Translations under genes and position numbers: made by a program | The notes under the pieces: model-generated | Told to the model about the DNA's origin: nothing | The model's database searches: none | Seen by the model: the letters and a program-made list of their open reading frames with translations, nothing else | NCBI GenBank assembly: GCA_016208015.1 | Contig: JACQYW010000012.1 | Location: forward strand, 310,001-374,000 | Reading direction: 5' to 3' | Source: Nitrosomonadales bacterium | GTDB taxonomy: Bacteria; Pseudomonadota; Gammaproteobacteria; Burkholderiales; Gallionellaceae | Length of the DNA: 64,000 nucleotides | In this document: in pieces, positions 44,742 to 54,804 of the stretch | How the letters are laid out: every line of letters starts with the position of its first letter | Numbering within the stretch: position 1 is the first letter of the stretch

Positions 44742-46676
44742 TTATAGCTTGAAGGCGCGTACCGCATCCTTGAATGCGGCCAGCCCGTCCTGCTCGGCTT
44801 CGCCGCCGTAGCGCAGCGAGGCATAACGCGCGGCGATGTCGTGGATGTCTTCGGCCAGGTCGGGATGGACGGCTGCGATGCGTGTGGCGTAGTCCATCGG
44901 GCCTTCATGCGCCGCGCGCGGCAAGCCCGCCTTCTCCAGCCTGCGGCAGACCTTCAGCCAGACAGTCTGTACCGCGTCGGTCTTGCGTGCGGCGAGGCGG
45001 CGCAGCATGAGGAGCGTGAACACGCCGACCAGCAGCGCGATGCCCGCCAGCATATTGAGCGCCATCTTCTGCCAGGTGATGTCTTCCATGCCCATGCGCG
45101 TGAGGAAGGCGAACTGGCGTTCGGTGTTGTAGCCGAGCACCCACTGGTTCCACTGGTTGGCCAGCGCGTCCCAGTTCAGTCTCAGCCCGCGCAGCCATTC
45201 CGGCGGGTTGCGCCCGAGGAACGGCAGGGCGGCATTGTCCGGCAGGGCGGAAGACAGCCCGCTCTGTATACGCTCCGGCGAGATGGCGGCGGTGGGATCG
45301 ACGCGTACCCAGCCGCGTTCGCGCAGCCACACCTCCGCCCAGGCATGGGCATCGGCCTGGCGGATGATGTAATAGTCGCCGAGCTCGTTGTATTCGCCGC
45401 CCTGATAACCCGTCACCACGCGCGCCGGGATGCCCGCCGCGCGCATCAGCACCACGAAGCTGCCCGCGTAGTGTTCACAGAATCCTTTTTTCGTCCCGAA
45501 CAGGAACTCGTCCACGCCGTTGAGGCCGAGCAGCGGCGGCTCCAGCGTGTATTCGAAACCCTGCCGGTTGAAATAGGTGATCACGGTGCGCACCAGCGCT
45601 TCCGGGCTGGCGCTCTGGGCGCGCCACTCTGCTGCCAACTGTCTGGTCTGCGGGTTGTAGCCCTGCGGCAATGCCAGAGCGCGTTGCAATTGCTGCGGTT
45701 GCTCTTCCAGATTGGCGCGGTAGGAAAGGAACGAGTTGGCCGTGTAGCGCGTGCGTGCATTCACCGGAGCCATGCTGAGCAACTGGAAGTCCGGTGCCAG
45801 TTCGGCGGAGATGGACAGTTTCGCCGGCATGTCCAGTACGAACAGCCAGCGCTTGTTGTGCGGTTCCAGCGTGACCGTGTAGTCCACCAGCTGCGTGGTA
45901 TCGGTGAGGGCTGGTCTGCGCAGGGTGGCATTGTGGCCGCGTGTCCACGTCAGGCCGTCATAATCCCACAGCACCGGTCCGCGCCAGTACATCTGCTCGC
46001 GCAAGGGTGTCCTGCCGACGAAGGTCGCGCGGAAGGCGACCGCATCGGATAGTGACAGCTTGCTCATGCTGCCCGGTGACATGGTGTCGGACAGCCCGCT
46101 GGTGGCGTAGGCATCCTGCGGCATGCCCCACAGCGGTCCCTGCACGCGCGGGAACAGCACGAAGATGATCAGCGACAGCGGGATGGCCTGCAGCAACAAC
46201 ACGACCGCGATGCGCAGACGCGGTTTGAACGCGAGCGCGCCGGTCTGCATGTGCACCCAGGTCGCCATGATGACCAGCAGGGTGAGCAGCATGTACAGCG
46301 CGGTGGGGATGCTCTGCGAGTAGAAGAAGTTGGTGATGATGATGAAGCAGGACAGGTAGACCAGCACCGCGGCATCACGCACTGCTTTCAGTTCCAGCAG
46401 TTTGAGTGTGGCAAGCAGGATCAGCAGTGCGACCCCGACCTCGCGCCCGAACAGCGTGCGGAAGGTGATGGCGATGGCGAACACACAGGCGACCGTGACG
46501 CTCAGCAGCAGCCAGCGCGCGGGCATTGGATAACCGCCCCAGGTGAGATACGCCCGCCATGCCAGCAATGCCGCACAGACCGTGCTGACCCACAGCGGCA
46601 GATGCTCGGCATGGGGCGCGCTCACCAGCAGAATGCAGGCGATGAGGCCGAAGGTGAGCGGAGCGGTGAGCTTCAT
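44742..46676 (-). CDS. TgpA-like membrane transglutaminase
   Basis: 644 residues. Several N-terminal transmembrane helices (about 5-180), a periplasmic transglutaminase-like domain with the Cys-His-Asp triad (KKGFCEHYAGSFVVLMRAAG, ADAHAWAEVWLRERGWVRVDP), then a last helix (about 545-565) and DUF4129-like tail. Homologs (TgpA, PA2873-like) are essential envelope proteins of unknown substrate. ATG at 46676 overlaps the DUF58 gene by 4 bp; longer frames upstream are a shadow. Confidence 0.9.
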   Translation of the reverse strand: MKLTAPLTFGLIACILLVSAPHAEHLPLWVSTVCAALLAWRAYLTWGGYPMPARWLLLSVTVACVFAIAITFRTLFGREVGVALLILLATLKLLELKAVRDAAVLVYLSCFIIITNFFYSQSIPTALYMLLTLLVIMATWVHMQTGALAFKPRLRIAVVLLLQAIPLSLIIFVLFPRVQGPLWGMPQDAYATSGLSDTMSPGSMSKLSLSDAVAFRATFVGRTPLREQMYWRGPVLWDYDGLTWTRGHNATLRRPALTDTTQLVDYTVTLEPHNKRWLFVLDMPAKLSISAELAPDFQLLSMAPVNARTRYTANSFLSYRANLEEQPQQLQRALALPQGYNPQTRQLAAEWRAQSASPEALVRTVITYFNRQGFEYTLEPPLLGLNGVDEFLFGTKKGFCEHYAGSFVVLMRAAGIPARVVTGYQGGEYNELGDYYIIRQADAHAWAEVWLRERGWVRVDPTAAISPERIQSGLSSALPDNAALPFLGRNPPEWLRGLRLNWDALANQWNQWVLGYNTERQFAFLTRMGMEDITWQKMALNMLAGIALLVGVFTLLMLRRLAARKTDAVQTVWLKVCRRLEKAGLPRAAHEGPMDYATRIAAVHPDLAEDIHDIAARYASLRYGGEAEQDGLAAFKDAVRAFKL

Positions 46677-47626
46677 GATGCGCCCGCTCCGAACAAGGCC
46701 AGCCTGCGCAGACTCTCCGCGCGATGGCTCGCATTGTGTTGCGGCAGCACTTCGCCGTCCGGCAGGCGCAGGCCGAATATCAACCCCTGCACATCGGCAT
46801 CCAGCACCCAGCGCGTGAGCAGTTCCAGTTTCCTTTCCGGCGCGATGTCCGGCAACTGCGACCAGTCCAGCCACAACTCCTGTCCCTGCCAGGCGGAGAA
46901 CTGCTTCACCTGCAATCCCTGTTCGCGTGCCAGCGCCTTCCACGCGATGCGCGGCATCGCATCCCCCGCCACATAATTGCGCAGGCCGGAGAAATCCTCG
47001 TCGCCTGTTGCCAGCAGTTTGCCAGTGCCGTCCTGTGAAGAGGCGGCAGGCAAAGGCTGTGGTGCGGCCGGCTTGGGGTAGACCAGGCAGCGCACGTCGA
47101 AATGGATGTACGACCAAGCGCGGAACAGGCCGAGCGGGAAGCTGGTGTGCAGCGTCAGCCGCCCGCTGTCCAGCCAGCCGCGTTGCGGGGCGGGGATGTC
47201 GAACTGCACCGGCGCGGAAGTCTGCGCGGGCAGGTCGAACACGACATGGTGTCCGTCGTCGTCATGCAGATGGATCTGGTGCCGCTCCAGACTGCCGGGA
47301 TTGTGGAAATGGAACACGAAGCGTGCCTGCTCCCCGGCGAACACCGGCTCCATCTGTCCGGCGTGGATCTCGATCTGCGCCATGTTGCGGAAGGCGTGCA
47401 GCATGCTGATGCCGCCGGTGGTGGCGAGCAGGAAGGTGAGCACATAACCCAGGCTCAGGTTGTAGTTGATGTCGCCCAGCAGCATCAGCACCAGCACGAA
47501 AGCAAACGCGAAGCCCTGCCGCGTGGGCAGGATGTAGATGCGGCGCTGGTTGAGCACCACCGTGCCGGTCTCGACGGTGCGGCGGAACGCCCAGTTGCGG
47601 AACTTTTGTCTGAATGAGCCGATCAC
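46673..47626 (-). CDS. DUF58 domain protein
   Basis: 317 residues. Two hydrophobic helices (about 37-75) precede a beta-rich domain and the DUF58 signature DEDFSGLRNYVAGDAMPRIAWKALARE. DUF58 proteins occur in MoxR-operon complexes that mature or insert envelope proteins. GTG start at 47626, one base after the moxR stop; overlaps the transglutaminase start by 4 bp. Confidence 0.88.
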   Translation of the reverse strand: MIGSFRQKFRNWAFRRTVETGTVVLNQRRIYILPTRQGFAFAFVLVLMLLGDINYNLSLGYVLTFLLATTGGISMLHAFRNMAQIEIHAGQMEPVFAGEQARFVFHFHNPGSLERHQIHLHDDDGHHVVFDLPAQTSAPVQFDIPAPQRGWLDSGRLTLHTSFPLGLFRAWSYIHFDVRCLVYPKPAAPQPLPAASSQDGTGKLLATGDEDFSGLRNYVAGDAMPRIAWKALAREQGLQVKQFSAWQGQELWLDWSQLPDIAPERKLELLTRWVLDADVQGLIFGLRLPDGEVLPQHNASHRAESLRRLALFGAGAS

Positions 47627-47627
47627 G

Positions 47628-48545
<918 letters not shown>

Positions 48546-48566
48546 ATAGCTTTCCGTTCGTTAAAT

Positions 48567-48644
48567 AGTGCTGAGTCGCGAGTGCTGAGTGCTGAGTCGA
48601 GGGCAGCCCCCACTCGGCACCCGGAACTCAGTACTCAGAACTCT
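48567..48644. repeat. Short tandem and inverted AGTGCTGAGT repeat
   Basis: Copies of the unit GAGTGCTGAGT (three times, 48567-48598) are mirrored by CACTCGGCAC and ACTCAGTACTCAG (48609-48638), so the stretch can form an imperfect hairpin. It fills the gap between moxR and the Mth938-like gene. Confidence 0.65.
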
Positions 48645-49027
48645 CATATAAGGACCGCCGCAACCACCTTGCGGTCCTCGGCTACGAGGATGTTGTAGGT
48701 GCGGCAGGCGGCCGGGGTGTCCATGAATTCGATGGCGATGCGGGCATCGATGAGTTCGCGATACAGCTCGGGGCGGGCGAACTGCTGTTTGGCGCCGGTT
48801 CCCAGCAGCAGCACTTCCGGCTTGAGATCAAGGAAATAGCTGAAATGAGAGGGCTCAAGCGAGGCGAAATCCGTGGCCGGCCAGTCGGTGCGGACATCCC
48901 GGGCCATGACGACCAGCGGGCGCTGGAAGCGCCTTTCGTTGACGGCGACATACCCTTCACCGTGTCCGGTGAACAGAAACTGGTTGGTGCCGGTGAGAAT
49001 GTGCAGTGCCAAAGTGGAGCTCTCCAT
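48644..49027 (-). CDS. Mth938-like (DUF498) domain protein
   Basis: 127 residues. The core LKPEVLLLGTGAKQQFARPEL and EFMDTPAACRTYNILVAEDRKV match the Xcc1710/Mth938-like family of unknown function. ATG at 49027 (MESSTLALHI); an in-frame start 25 codons upstream would overlap the divergent promoter. Divergent from the aminotransferase gene. Confidence 0.82.
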   Translation of the reverse strand: MESSTLALHILTGTNQFLFTGHGEGYVAVNERRFQRPLVVMARDVRTDWPATDFASLEPSHFSYFLDLKPEVLLLGTGAKQQFARPELYRELIDARIAIEFMDTPAACRTYNILVAEDRKVVAAVLI

Positions 49028-49135
49028 TTGCGGCGGGTAGCGGCGGCGCGGTAGAATCGCGGCCTTTGCAACGCCTTGTCTGTATGCGGTGGATTCTACC
49101 ATCGGCGTCGGTCAGGCAGATGAGGAAGCGCCCAA

Positions 49136-50386
49136 GTGAAACACGAAAAAGAAACCGCCAGGCCCGTGCTGAAATCCACCAAGCTGGCGAATGTCTGCTA
49201 CGACATCCGCGGCCCGGTCATGGCGCGGGCGAAGCAGATGGAGGAGGAGGGGCAGCGCATCATCAAGCTGAACATCGGCAACCTCGCGCCGTTCGGTTTC
49301 GACGCGCCCGAGGAAGTACAGCAGGACGTCATCCTGAACCTGCCGAACTCCTCCGGCTATTCCGATTCCAAGGGGCTGTTCGCCGCGCGCAAGGCGATCA
49401 TGCATTACACCCAGCTGAAGAAGATCCAGGGTGTGACCATCGATGACATCTTCATCGGCAACGGCGCATCCGAGCTCATCGTGATGTGCATGCAGGGCCT
49501 GCTCAACCCCGGCGACGAAGTGCTGGTGCCCGCGCCCGACTATCCGCTGTGGACGGCGGCGGTCACGCTGGCGGGCGGCACGCCGCGTCATTACATCTGC
49601 GACGAAGCCAACGAGTGGAATCCCGACCTGAAGGACATGCGCAGCAAGATCACGCCGAACACCAGGGCGATCGTGGTTATCAACCCGAACAATCCGACGG
49701 GCGCGGTGTACTCCGACGAGATACTGAAAGAGATCATCCAGCTCGCGCGCGAACACAACCTCATCGTCTTCGCCGACGAGATCTACGACAAGGTCTTGTA
49801 CGACGGCGCGACGCACACCTCCATGGCGTCGCTGGCCGACGATGTGCTGTTCGTCACGCTCAACGGCCTGTCCAAGAACTATCGTGCCTGCGGTTACCGT
49901 TCCGGCTGGATGGTGGTTTCCGGCGCGAAGAAGAACGCGCAGGATTATCTGGACGGATTGAACATCCTCGCTTCGATGCGCCTGTGTTCCAACGTGCCGG
50001 GACAATATGCCATCCAGACCGCGCTCGGCGGCTATCAGAGCATCAACGACCTGGTCGCGCCAGGCGGACGTCTGCACAGGCAGCGCGAACTGGCCTACAA
50101 CCTGCTCACCGCCATTCCCGGCGTGACCTGCGTCAAGCCCAAGGCGGCGCTGTACCTGTTCCCCAAGCTCGACCACAAGATGTACCCGATCAAGGACGAC
50201 CAGAAGTTCATCCTCGAACTGCTGGAGGCAGAGAAGGTGCTGGTGGTGCAGGGCAGCGGATTCAACTGGAAGCACCCCGACCATTTGCGCATCGTGTTCC
50301 TGCCCAATGCGGACGACCTCACCGAGGCCATCAACCGCATCGCGCGCTTCCTCGAGCACTATCGCAAGCAGCACGGGACGAATTAA
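49136..50386 (+). CDS. alaA: Alanine-synthesising aminotransferase (AlaA-like)
   Basis: 416 residues, fold-type I PLP enzyme. The lysine region LNGLSKNYRACGYRSGWMV, NPNNPTGAVY and the substrate-binding arginine (DHLRIVFLP) are those of AlaA/AspC-type enzymes. In E. coli AlaA transfers amino groups to pyruvate. GTG start at 49136. In many betaproteobacteria this gene precedes hom and thrC, as here. Confidence 0.88.
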   Translation: MKHEKETARPVLKSTKLANVCYDIRGPVMARAKQMEEEGQRIIKLNIGNLAPFGFDAPEEVQQDVILNLPNSSGYSDSKGLFAARKAIMHYTQLKKIQGVTIDDIFIGNGASELIVMCMQGLLNPGDEVLVPAPDYPLWTAAVTLAGGTPRHYICDEANEWNPDLKDMRSKITPNTRAIVVINPNNPTGAVYSDEILKEIIQLAREHNLIVFADEIYDKVLYDGATHTSMASLADDVLFVTLNGLSKNYRACGYRSGWMVVSGAKKNAQDYLDGLNILASMRLCSNVPGQYAIQTALGGYQSINDLVAPGGRLHRQRELAYNLLTAIPGVTCVKPKAALYLFPKLDHKMYPIKDDQKFILELLEAEKVLVVQGSGFNWKHPDHLRIVFLPNADDLTEAINRIARFLEHYRKQHGTN

Positions 50387-50389
50387 CAA

Positions 50390-50454
50390 GTAGCGTGGGC
50401 ACGTTTCTGTGCCCACGCGGATAAACGGTGGGCGCAGAAACGTGCCCACCCTAC
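50390..50454. repeat. REP-like palindrome between aminotransferase and hom
   Basis: The left arm (50390-50418, starting GTAGCGTGGGCACGTTTCTG) is inverted in the right arm (50427-50454, ending CAGAAACGTGCCCACCCTAC). Each arm also contains a smaller GTGGGC/GCCCAC hairpin. It lies entirely in the intergenic gap. Confidence 0.8.
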
Positions 50455-50472
50455 AACAAGCGAAAGAGAGTC

Positions 50473-51792
50473 ATGAGCATCAAACCAATCAACGTAGGAC
50501 TTCTTGGCATCGGCACCGTCGGCGGCGGCACTTTCACCGTATTGCAGCGCAATGCGGAAGAGATAACGCGCCGCGCCGGCCGTCCCATCCGTATCACCGT
50601 GGTGGCGGACAAGAATGTGGAGTTGGCGAAAAAAGTCACCGGTGGCACCTGCCGCGTAACGGATGACGCTTTCGCCGTGGTGGCCGACCCCGAAGTCGAT
50701 ATCGTCATCGAACTCATCGGCGGTTACGGCGTGGCGAAAGAACTGGTGCTGAAAGCCATCGCCAACGGCAAGCACGTGGTCACCGCCAACAAGGCATTGC
50801 TGGCCACGCACGGCAACGAGATATTCAAGGCGGCACAGGACAAGGGCGTGATGGTCGCATTCGAGGCGGCGGTGGCGGGCGGCATCCCCATCATCAAGGC
50901 GCTGCGCGAGGGTCTCTCCGCCAACCGTATCGAATGGATCGCGGGCATCATCAACGGCACCACCAACTTCATCCTGTCCGAGATGCGCGACAAGGGCCTG
51001 AGCTTCGACACCGTGCTGAAAGAAGCGCAGCGTCTGGGTTACGCCGAAGCCGACCCGACCTTCGATATCGAGGGCGTTGACGCCGCACACAAGATCACCA
51101 TCCTGTCCGCACTCGCCTTCGGCATCCCGATGCAGTTCGACAAGGCCTATATCGAAGGTATCTCAAAACTGGATGCGACCGATATCAAGTACGCAGAACA
51201 GCTCGGCTACCGCATCAAGCTGCTGGGCATCACCAAGCGCACCGACGAAGGCGTCGAGCTGCGCGTGCATCCGACCTTGATCCCGGCCAAGCGCCTGATC
51301 GCCAACGTCGAGGGCGCGATGAACGCCGTGCTGGTGCAGGGCGATGCCGTCGGCGCGACGCTGTACTACGGCAAGGGCGCCGGTGCGGAACCGACCGCCA
51401 GCGCGGTGATCGCCGATCTGGTGGATGTGACACGCATGGCGACTTCCGATCCGCAGAATCGCGTGCCGCACCTCGCGTTCCAGCCGAACGCGATGGCCGA
51501 CATCAAGATATTGCCGATGGACGAGGTGATCACCAGCTACTATCTGCGCCTGCGCGTGCAGGACAAACCGGGCGTGCTGGCCGACATCACGCGCATCCTC
51601 GCGGATGAGCAGATCTCCATCGACGCCGTGATCCAGACGGAACCGGAAGAAGGCGAAGAGCAGACCGATCTCATCATGCTCACGCACCAGACGCGCGAGA
51701 AGCGCATCAATGCAGCCATCGCCAAGATCGAGAAGCTGGGCGTGGTGGCGGGCAAGGTGACGAAGCTGCGTCTGGAAGAGCTGGGCAAGTAA
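50473..51792 (+). CDS. hom: Homoserine dehydrogenase
   Basis: 439 residues. NAD(P)-binding GLLGIGTVGGGTF, the catalytic AGIINGTTNFILSEM and GYAEADPTFDIEGVDAAHK motifs, and a C-terminal ACT domain (LRVQDKPGVLADITRIL) for feedback by threonine. Reduces aspartate semialdehyde to homoserine. ATG at 50473 after GAAAGAGAG. thrC is the next gene, after a repeat-filled gap. Confidence 0.95.
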   Translation: MSIKPINVGLLGIGTVGGGTFTVLQRNAEEITRRAGRPIRITVVADKNVELAKKVTGGTCRVTDDAFAVVADPEVDIVIELIGGYGVAKELVLKAIANGKHVVTANKALLATHGNEIFKAAQDKGVMVAFEAAVAGGIPIIKALREGLSANRIEWIAGIINGTTNFILSEMRDKGLSFDTVLKEAQRLGYAEADPTFDIEGVDAAHKITILSALAFGIPMQFDKAYIEGISKLDATDIKYAEQLGYRIKLLGITKRTDEGVELRVHPTLIPAKRLIANVEGAMNAVLVQGDAVGATLYYGKGAGAEPTASAVIADLVDVTRMATSDPQNRVPHLAFQPNAMADIKILPMDEVITSYYLRLRVQDKPGVLADITRILADEQISIDAVIQTEPEEGEEQTDLIMLTHQTREKRINAAIAKIEKLGVVAGKVTKLRLEELGK

Positions 51793-51796
51793 ATAT

Positions 51797-51843
51797 CACT
51801 CCCCTCGCCCGCGGGCGGGAGAGGGGCCGGGGGGTGAGGGGCG
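51797..51843. repeat. GC-rich REP-like element after hom
   Basis: CACTCCCCTCGCCCGCGGGC followed by GGGAGAGGGGCCGGGGGGTGAGGGG; the CCCGCGGG centre makes a strong hairpin. The same type of block occurs in the flavoprotein gene (11161-11201). Confidence 0.65.
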
Positions 51844-51871
51844 TGGAAAATCAGCTCTCTCCCTGAAATCC

Positions 51872-51953
51872 GTAGGGTGCAATAAGCGAAGCGCATTGCA
51901 CCGAATGTTTGAACGTATATGCGGCGCAATGCCCGTTGGTTATTGCGCCCTAC
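51872..51953. repeat. Palindromic GTAGGGTGCAATAAGCGAAGC-type repeat before thrC
   Basis: Left arm 51872-51902 (starts GTAGGGTGCAATAAGCGAAG, ends CATTGCACC) and right arm 51923-51953 (ends GTTATTGCGCCCTAC) are imperfect inverted copies. It ends 14 bp before the thrC start, so it forms part of the thrC leader. Confidence 0.78.
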
Positions 51954-51967
51954 CGTTGAGGAACTGT

Positions 51968-53401
51968 ATGAAATACATCTCCACCCGCGGCAACGCACCC
52001 GCCAAGACCTTCACCGAGATCCTGCTGGGCGGTCTCGCGCCGGACGGCGGTCTGTACCTGCCGGAACAATATCCGCAGGTGACGCGCGCCGAACTGGATG
52101 CCTGGCGCAAGCTGTCGTATGCCGATCTTGCCTATGCGGTGTTGTCCAAATTCGCCACCGACATCCCGGCGGCTGACCTGAAAGCGATCATCAGCAAGAC
52201 CTACACCGCGCAGGTCTACAGCAACGGCCGCGCCGACAGCGATGCCACGCAAATCACCCCCTTGCGCAAGTTGAGCGAGGGCGTGTTCATCCAGGAACTC
52301 TCCAACGGTCCGACGCTGGCGTTCAAGGATATGGCGATGCAACTGCTCGGCAACCTGTTCGAGTATGCATTGGCGAAAGAACATGCCGAGCTGAACATCC
52401 TCGGCGCGACTTCCGGCGACACCGGCTCCGCCGCCGAACACGCGATGCGCGGCAAGCGCGGTATCCGCGTGTTCATGCTGTCGCCGAACGGCAAGATGTC
52501 CGCCTTCCAGCGCGCGCAGATGTATTCCTTGCAGGATCCCAATATCTACAACATCGCCATCAACGGTATGTTCGACGACGCGCAGGATATGGTGAAGGCG
52601 GTATCCAACGACCACGCCTTCAAGGCGAAGAACAAGATCGGCACGGTCAACTCCATCAACTGGGGGCGTGTATCGGCGCAGATCGTGTATTACTTCAAAG
52701 GTTATTTCGCCGCGACGAAGAGCAACGACGAACAGGTCGCGTTCTCGGTGCCGTCCGGCAACTTCGGCAATATCTGCGCCGGCCACATCGCGCGCATGAT
52801 GGGTCTGCCCATCGGCCAGCTCATCCTCGCCACCAACGAGAACGACGTGCTCGACGAATTCTTCCGCACCGGCGTCTATCGCCCGCGCGGCACCGACCAC
52901 ACTTACGAAACCAGCAGTCCTTCGATGGATATCAGCAAGGCATCCAACTTCGAGCGCTTCGTGTTCGACCTGGTCGGCCGCGACGGCGCCAAAGTGCGCG
53001 AGTTCTGGAGCAAGGTGGATGCGGGCGGTTCGTTCGACATCAGGGGTGCCGACTACTGGCATGCGTTGTCGAAGTTTAATTTCGCCTCCGGCAAGAGTAC
53101 ACACCAGGACCGTCTCAAGACGATCCGCGAAGTGTGGGAAGAATACGGTGTGATGATAGACACCCACACCGCCGACGGCCTGAAGGTCGGTCTGGAGCAG
53201 CGCCGCCCCAGCCTGCCGCTGATCTGTCTGGAGACCGCCTTGCCCGCCAAGTTTGCAGAGACCATCCAGGAAGCACTGGGTCGCCAGCCGGAGCGTCCTG
53301 CTTCGATGGAAGGCATCGAGAATCTGCCGCAGCGCTGTATAGAGATGGATGCGGATGTGGCGAAATTGAAAGCGTTCATCACTGCGAACGTCCCGCAGTA
53401 A
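51968..53401 (+). CDS. thrC: Threonine synthase
   Basis: 477 residues. The PLP lysine lies in ELSNGPTLAFKDMAMQLLGN, with ILGATSGDTGSAAEHAMRGK and VPSGNFGNICAGHIARMMGL. It converts phosphohomoserine to threonine. ATG at 51968 gives the family start MKYISTRGNAPAKTFTE; longer frames would read into the palindrome. No homoserine kinase gene (thrB) lies in the window. Confidence 0.95.
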   Translation: MKYISTRGNAPAKTFTEILLGGLAPDGGLYLPEQYPQVTRAELDAWRKLSYADLAYAVLSKFATDIPAADLKAIISKTYTAQVYSNGRADSDATQITPLRKLSEGVFIQELSNGPTLAFKDMAMQLLGNLFEYALAKEHAELNILGATSGDTGSAAEHAMRGKRGIRVFMLSPNGKMSAFQRAQMYSLQDPNIYNIAINGMFDDAQDMVKAVSNDHAFKAKNKIGTVNSINWGRVSAQIVYYFKGYFAATKSNDEQVAFSVPSGNFGNICAGHIARMMGLPIGQLILATNENDVLDEFFRTGVYRPRGTDHTYETSSPSMDISKASNFERFVFDLVGRDGAKVREFWSKVDAGGSFDIRGADYWHALSKFNFASGKSTHQDRLKTIREVWEEYGVMIDTHTADGLKVGLEQRRPSLPLICLETALPAKFAETIQEALGRQPERPASMEGIENLPQRCIEMDADVAKLKAFITANVPQ

Positions 53402-53404
53402 CTT

Positions 53405-53428
53405 GATGCGCGTGTCGGCACGCGCATC
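53405..53428. terminator. Hairpin between convergent thrC and PaaK-like genes
   Basis: GATGCGCGTG (53405-53414), loop TCGG, CACGCGCATC (53419-53428): a perfect 10-bp stem with a tetraloop, lying between the two stop codons. No T-run, but position and symmetry support bidirectional termination. Confidence 0.65.
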
Positions 53429-53431
53429 AGT

Positions 53432-54778
53432 TCACTTCACCAGCGAGATGAACTCCTCGAACTTCCCGCCCTTGGTCTTGGGCAACTCCTCTATTGAATA
53501 GGTAAAGCGCAGCGGGAAGGGATGCCCAAGTGCTTGCTGGGCAAGCTCGGTTAGCCTTGCTTCCTGCGTCTTTGAGAGTGGTTCGTCGACCACCAGTCTG
53601 ATCTCGATATCCTCCAATGAATGTTGTATGGCCTGGTATTGCAGGATGTCGGCCACCTCGCGATAGGAGTGCGCGCCGATCAGCGGCCAGTGTCTTCTGC
53701 CATCGGGGAATACCACCATGTTGCGCCGCCGCCCCATGATGCGCGACAGCGTGGGCAGTCCGCGCCCGCAGGAACAGGTCGGCCCGACCTCGGCATAGTC
53801 GCGTATCTCGTAGCGTATGATGGGCGTGGCGAAGTTGTGCAGGTCGGTGATGACCACGCGCCCGATCTCGCCGGGCTGGCATTGTCTGCCATCTTCATCC
53901 AGCACCTCCACGATCAGGCTCTCGCTCTGGATGTGGTACAGGCCGCTGACGGGACATTGCAGCGCGATGAGGCCGACTTCCTGCGAACTGTACATGTCCA
54001 CGATCTCTATACTGCCCAGTTCCCGGCAGCGCTCGCGCAATCCGGGGTGCAGTGTCTCGCCGACGGTGCGGATCTGACGCAGCGAGGGCGGCACGGCATC
54101 GCCATGCTCGTAGCGATCCAGCAATGCGCCGAGGTTGGATGGATAGGTCAGCAGATACTTCGGGTCTATGCGCGCCAACCATGCGGCCTGTTGCGCGACA
54201 TCCATCGCCAGCGGCTGTGCATACGAGGGGCCGGTTCGCAGCAACAGCGTCGCCGGATGTCCCCAGCCGAGGCGTGCGGCGTCGACAGGATCATCCAGCG
54301 TCGGCGTGAGCGCCTTGATCACGGCCAGCGTGCTGGAGAAATCGCGCTCATGCCACAGGTGTTCGCGCATCGCCAACGCCAACCACAACAACTGGTTGAA
54401 CTCGGTCTTCGCCACCGTGACCACCTGGCCGGTCGAACCCGAGGTCTGTATCTTGTGCACGGCGCCATGCGGGCCCGGCACCGCGCGGCAGTAGATATTG
54501 TCCGCCTGCTGCATCAGTTCAGCGCGGGTCAGCAGCGGAATAGAGGTGAATGAATCAGCGGTCCACGCCCGGGAATGATCGAGACCAGCCTGATCGAAAC
54601 GGCTGCGGAAGAACGGAGAATGCCGGTATGCATGCGCCGCGAGCAGCGCGAATTGCGCCAACTGTTTCTGCTGCATGTCCTGCGGCGACCGCCACTGGCT
54701 ATCTTCGAACTGCATGAGCAGGGCGAACAGACGGGTGGCAACAGGATCGGTGATGGCAGTTCGACCCATCGCAGCCAT
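53432..54778 (-). CDS. PaaK-like adenylate-forming enzyme (phenylacetate-CoA ligase family)
   Basis: 448 residues. An ANL-type adenylation fold with the phosphate loop TSGSTGQVVTVAKTEFN, YSSQEVGLIALQCP (adenine site) and a KGGKFEEF C-terminal lysine region, but without close resemblance to a named enzyme. It would activate a carboxylic acid as an acyl-AMP/CoA. The start (ATG 54778) has AAGGA four bases upstream. It is the last of four genes reading the same way, 26 bp after a methyltransferase; the carboxylate is unknown. Confidence 0.78.
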   Translation of the reverse strand: MAAMGRTAITDPVATRLFALLMQFEDSQWRSPQDMQQKQLAQFALLAAHAYRHSPFFRSRFDQAGLDHSRAWTADSFTSIPLLTRAELMQQADNIYCRAVPGPHGAVHKIQTSGSTGQVVTVAKTEFNQLLWLALAMREHLWHERDFSSTLAVIKALTPTLDDPVDAARLGWGHPATLLLRTGPSYAQPLAMDVAQQAAWLARIDPKYLLTYPSNLGALLDRYEHGDAVPPSLRQIRTVGETLHPGLRERCRELGSIEIVDMYSSQEVGLIALQCPVSGLYHIQSESLIVEVLDEDGRQCQPGEIGRVVITDLHNFATPIIRYEIRDYAEVGPTCSCGRGLPTLSRIMGRRRNMVVFPDGRRHWPLIGAHSYREVADILQYQAIQHSLEDIEIRLVVDEPLSKTQEARLTELAQQALGHPFPLRFTYSIEELPKTKGGKFEEFISLVK

Positions 54779-54804
54779 GCTGTCCTTGATGTCGCGCAGA
54801 TGGG

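Noticed and set aside
46677..47117. N-terminal extension of the transglutaminase gene
   Set aside because: The extra in-frame codons overlap the DUF58 gene and lack homology; ATG at 46676 gives an ATGA overlap and a normal membrane start.
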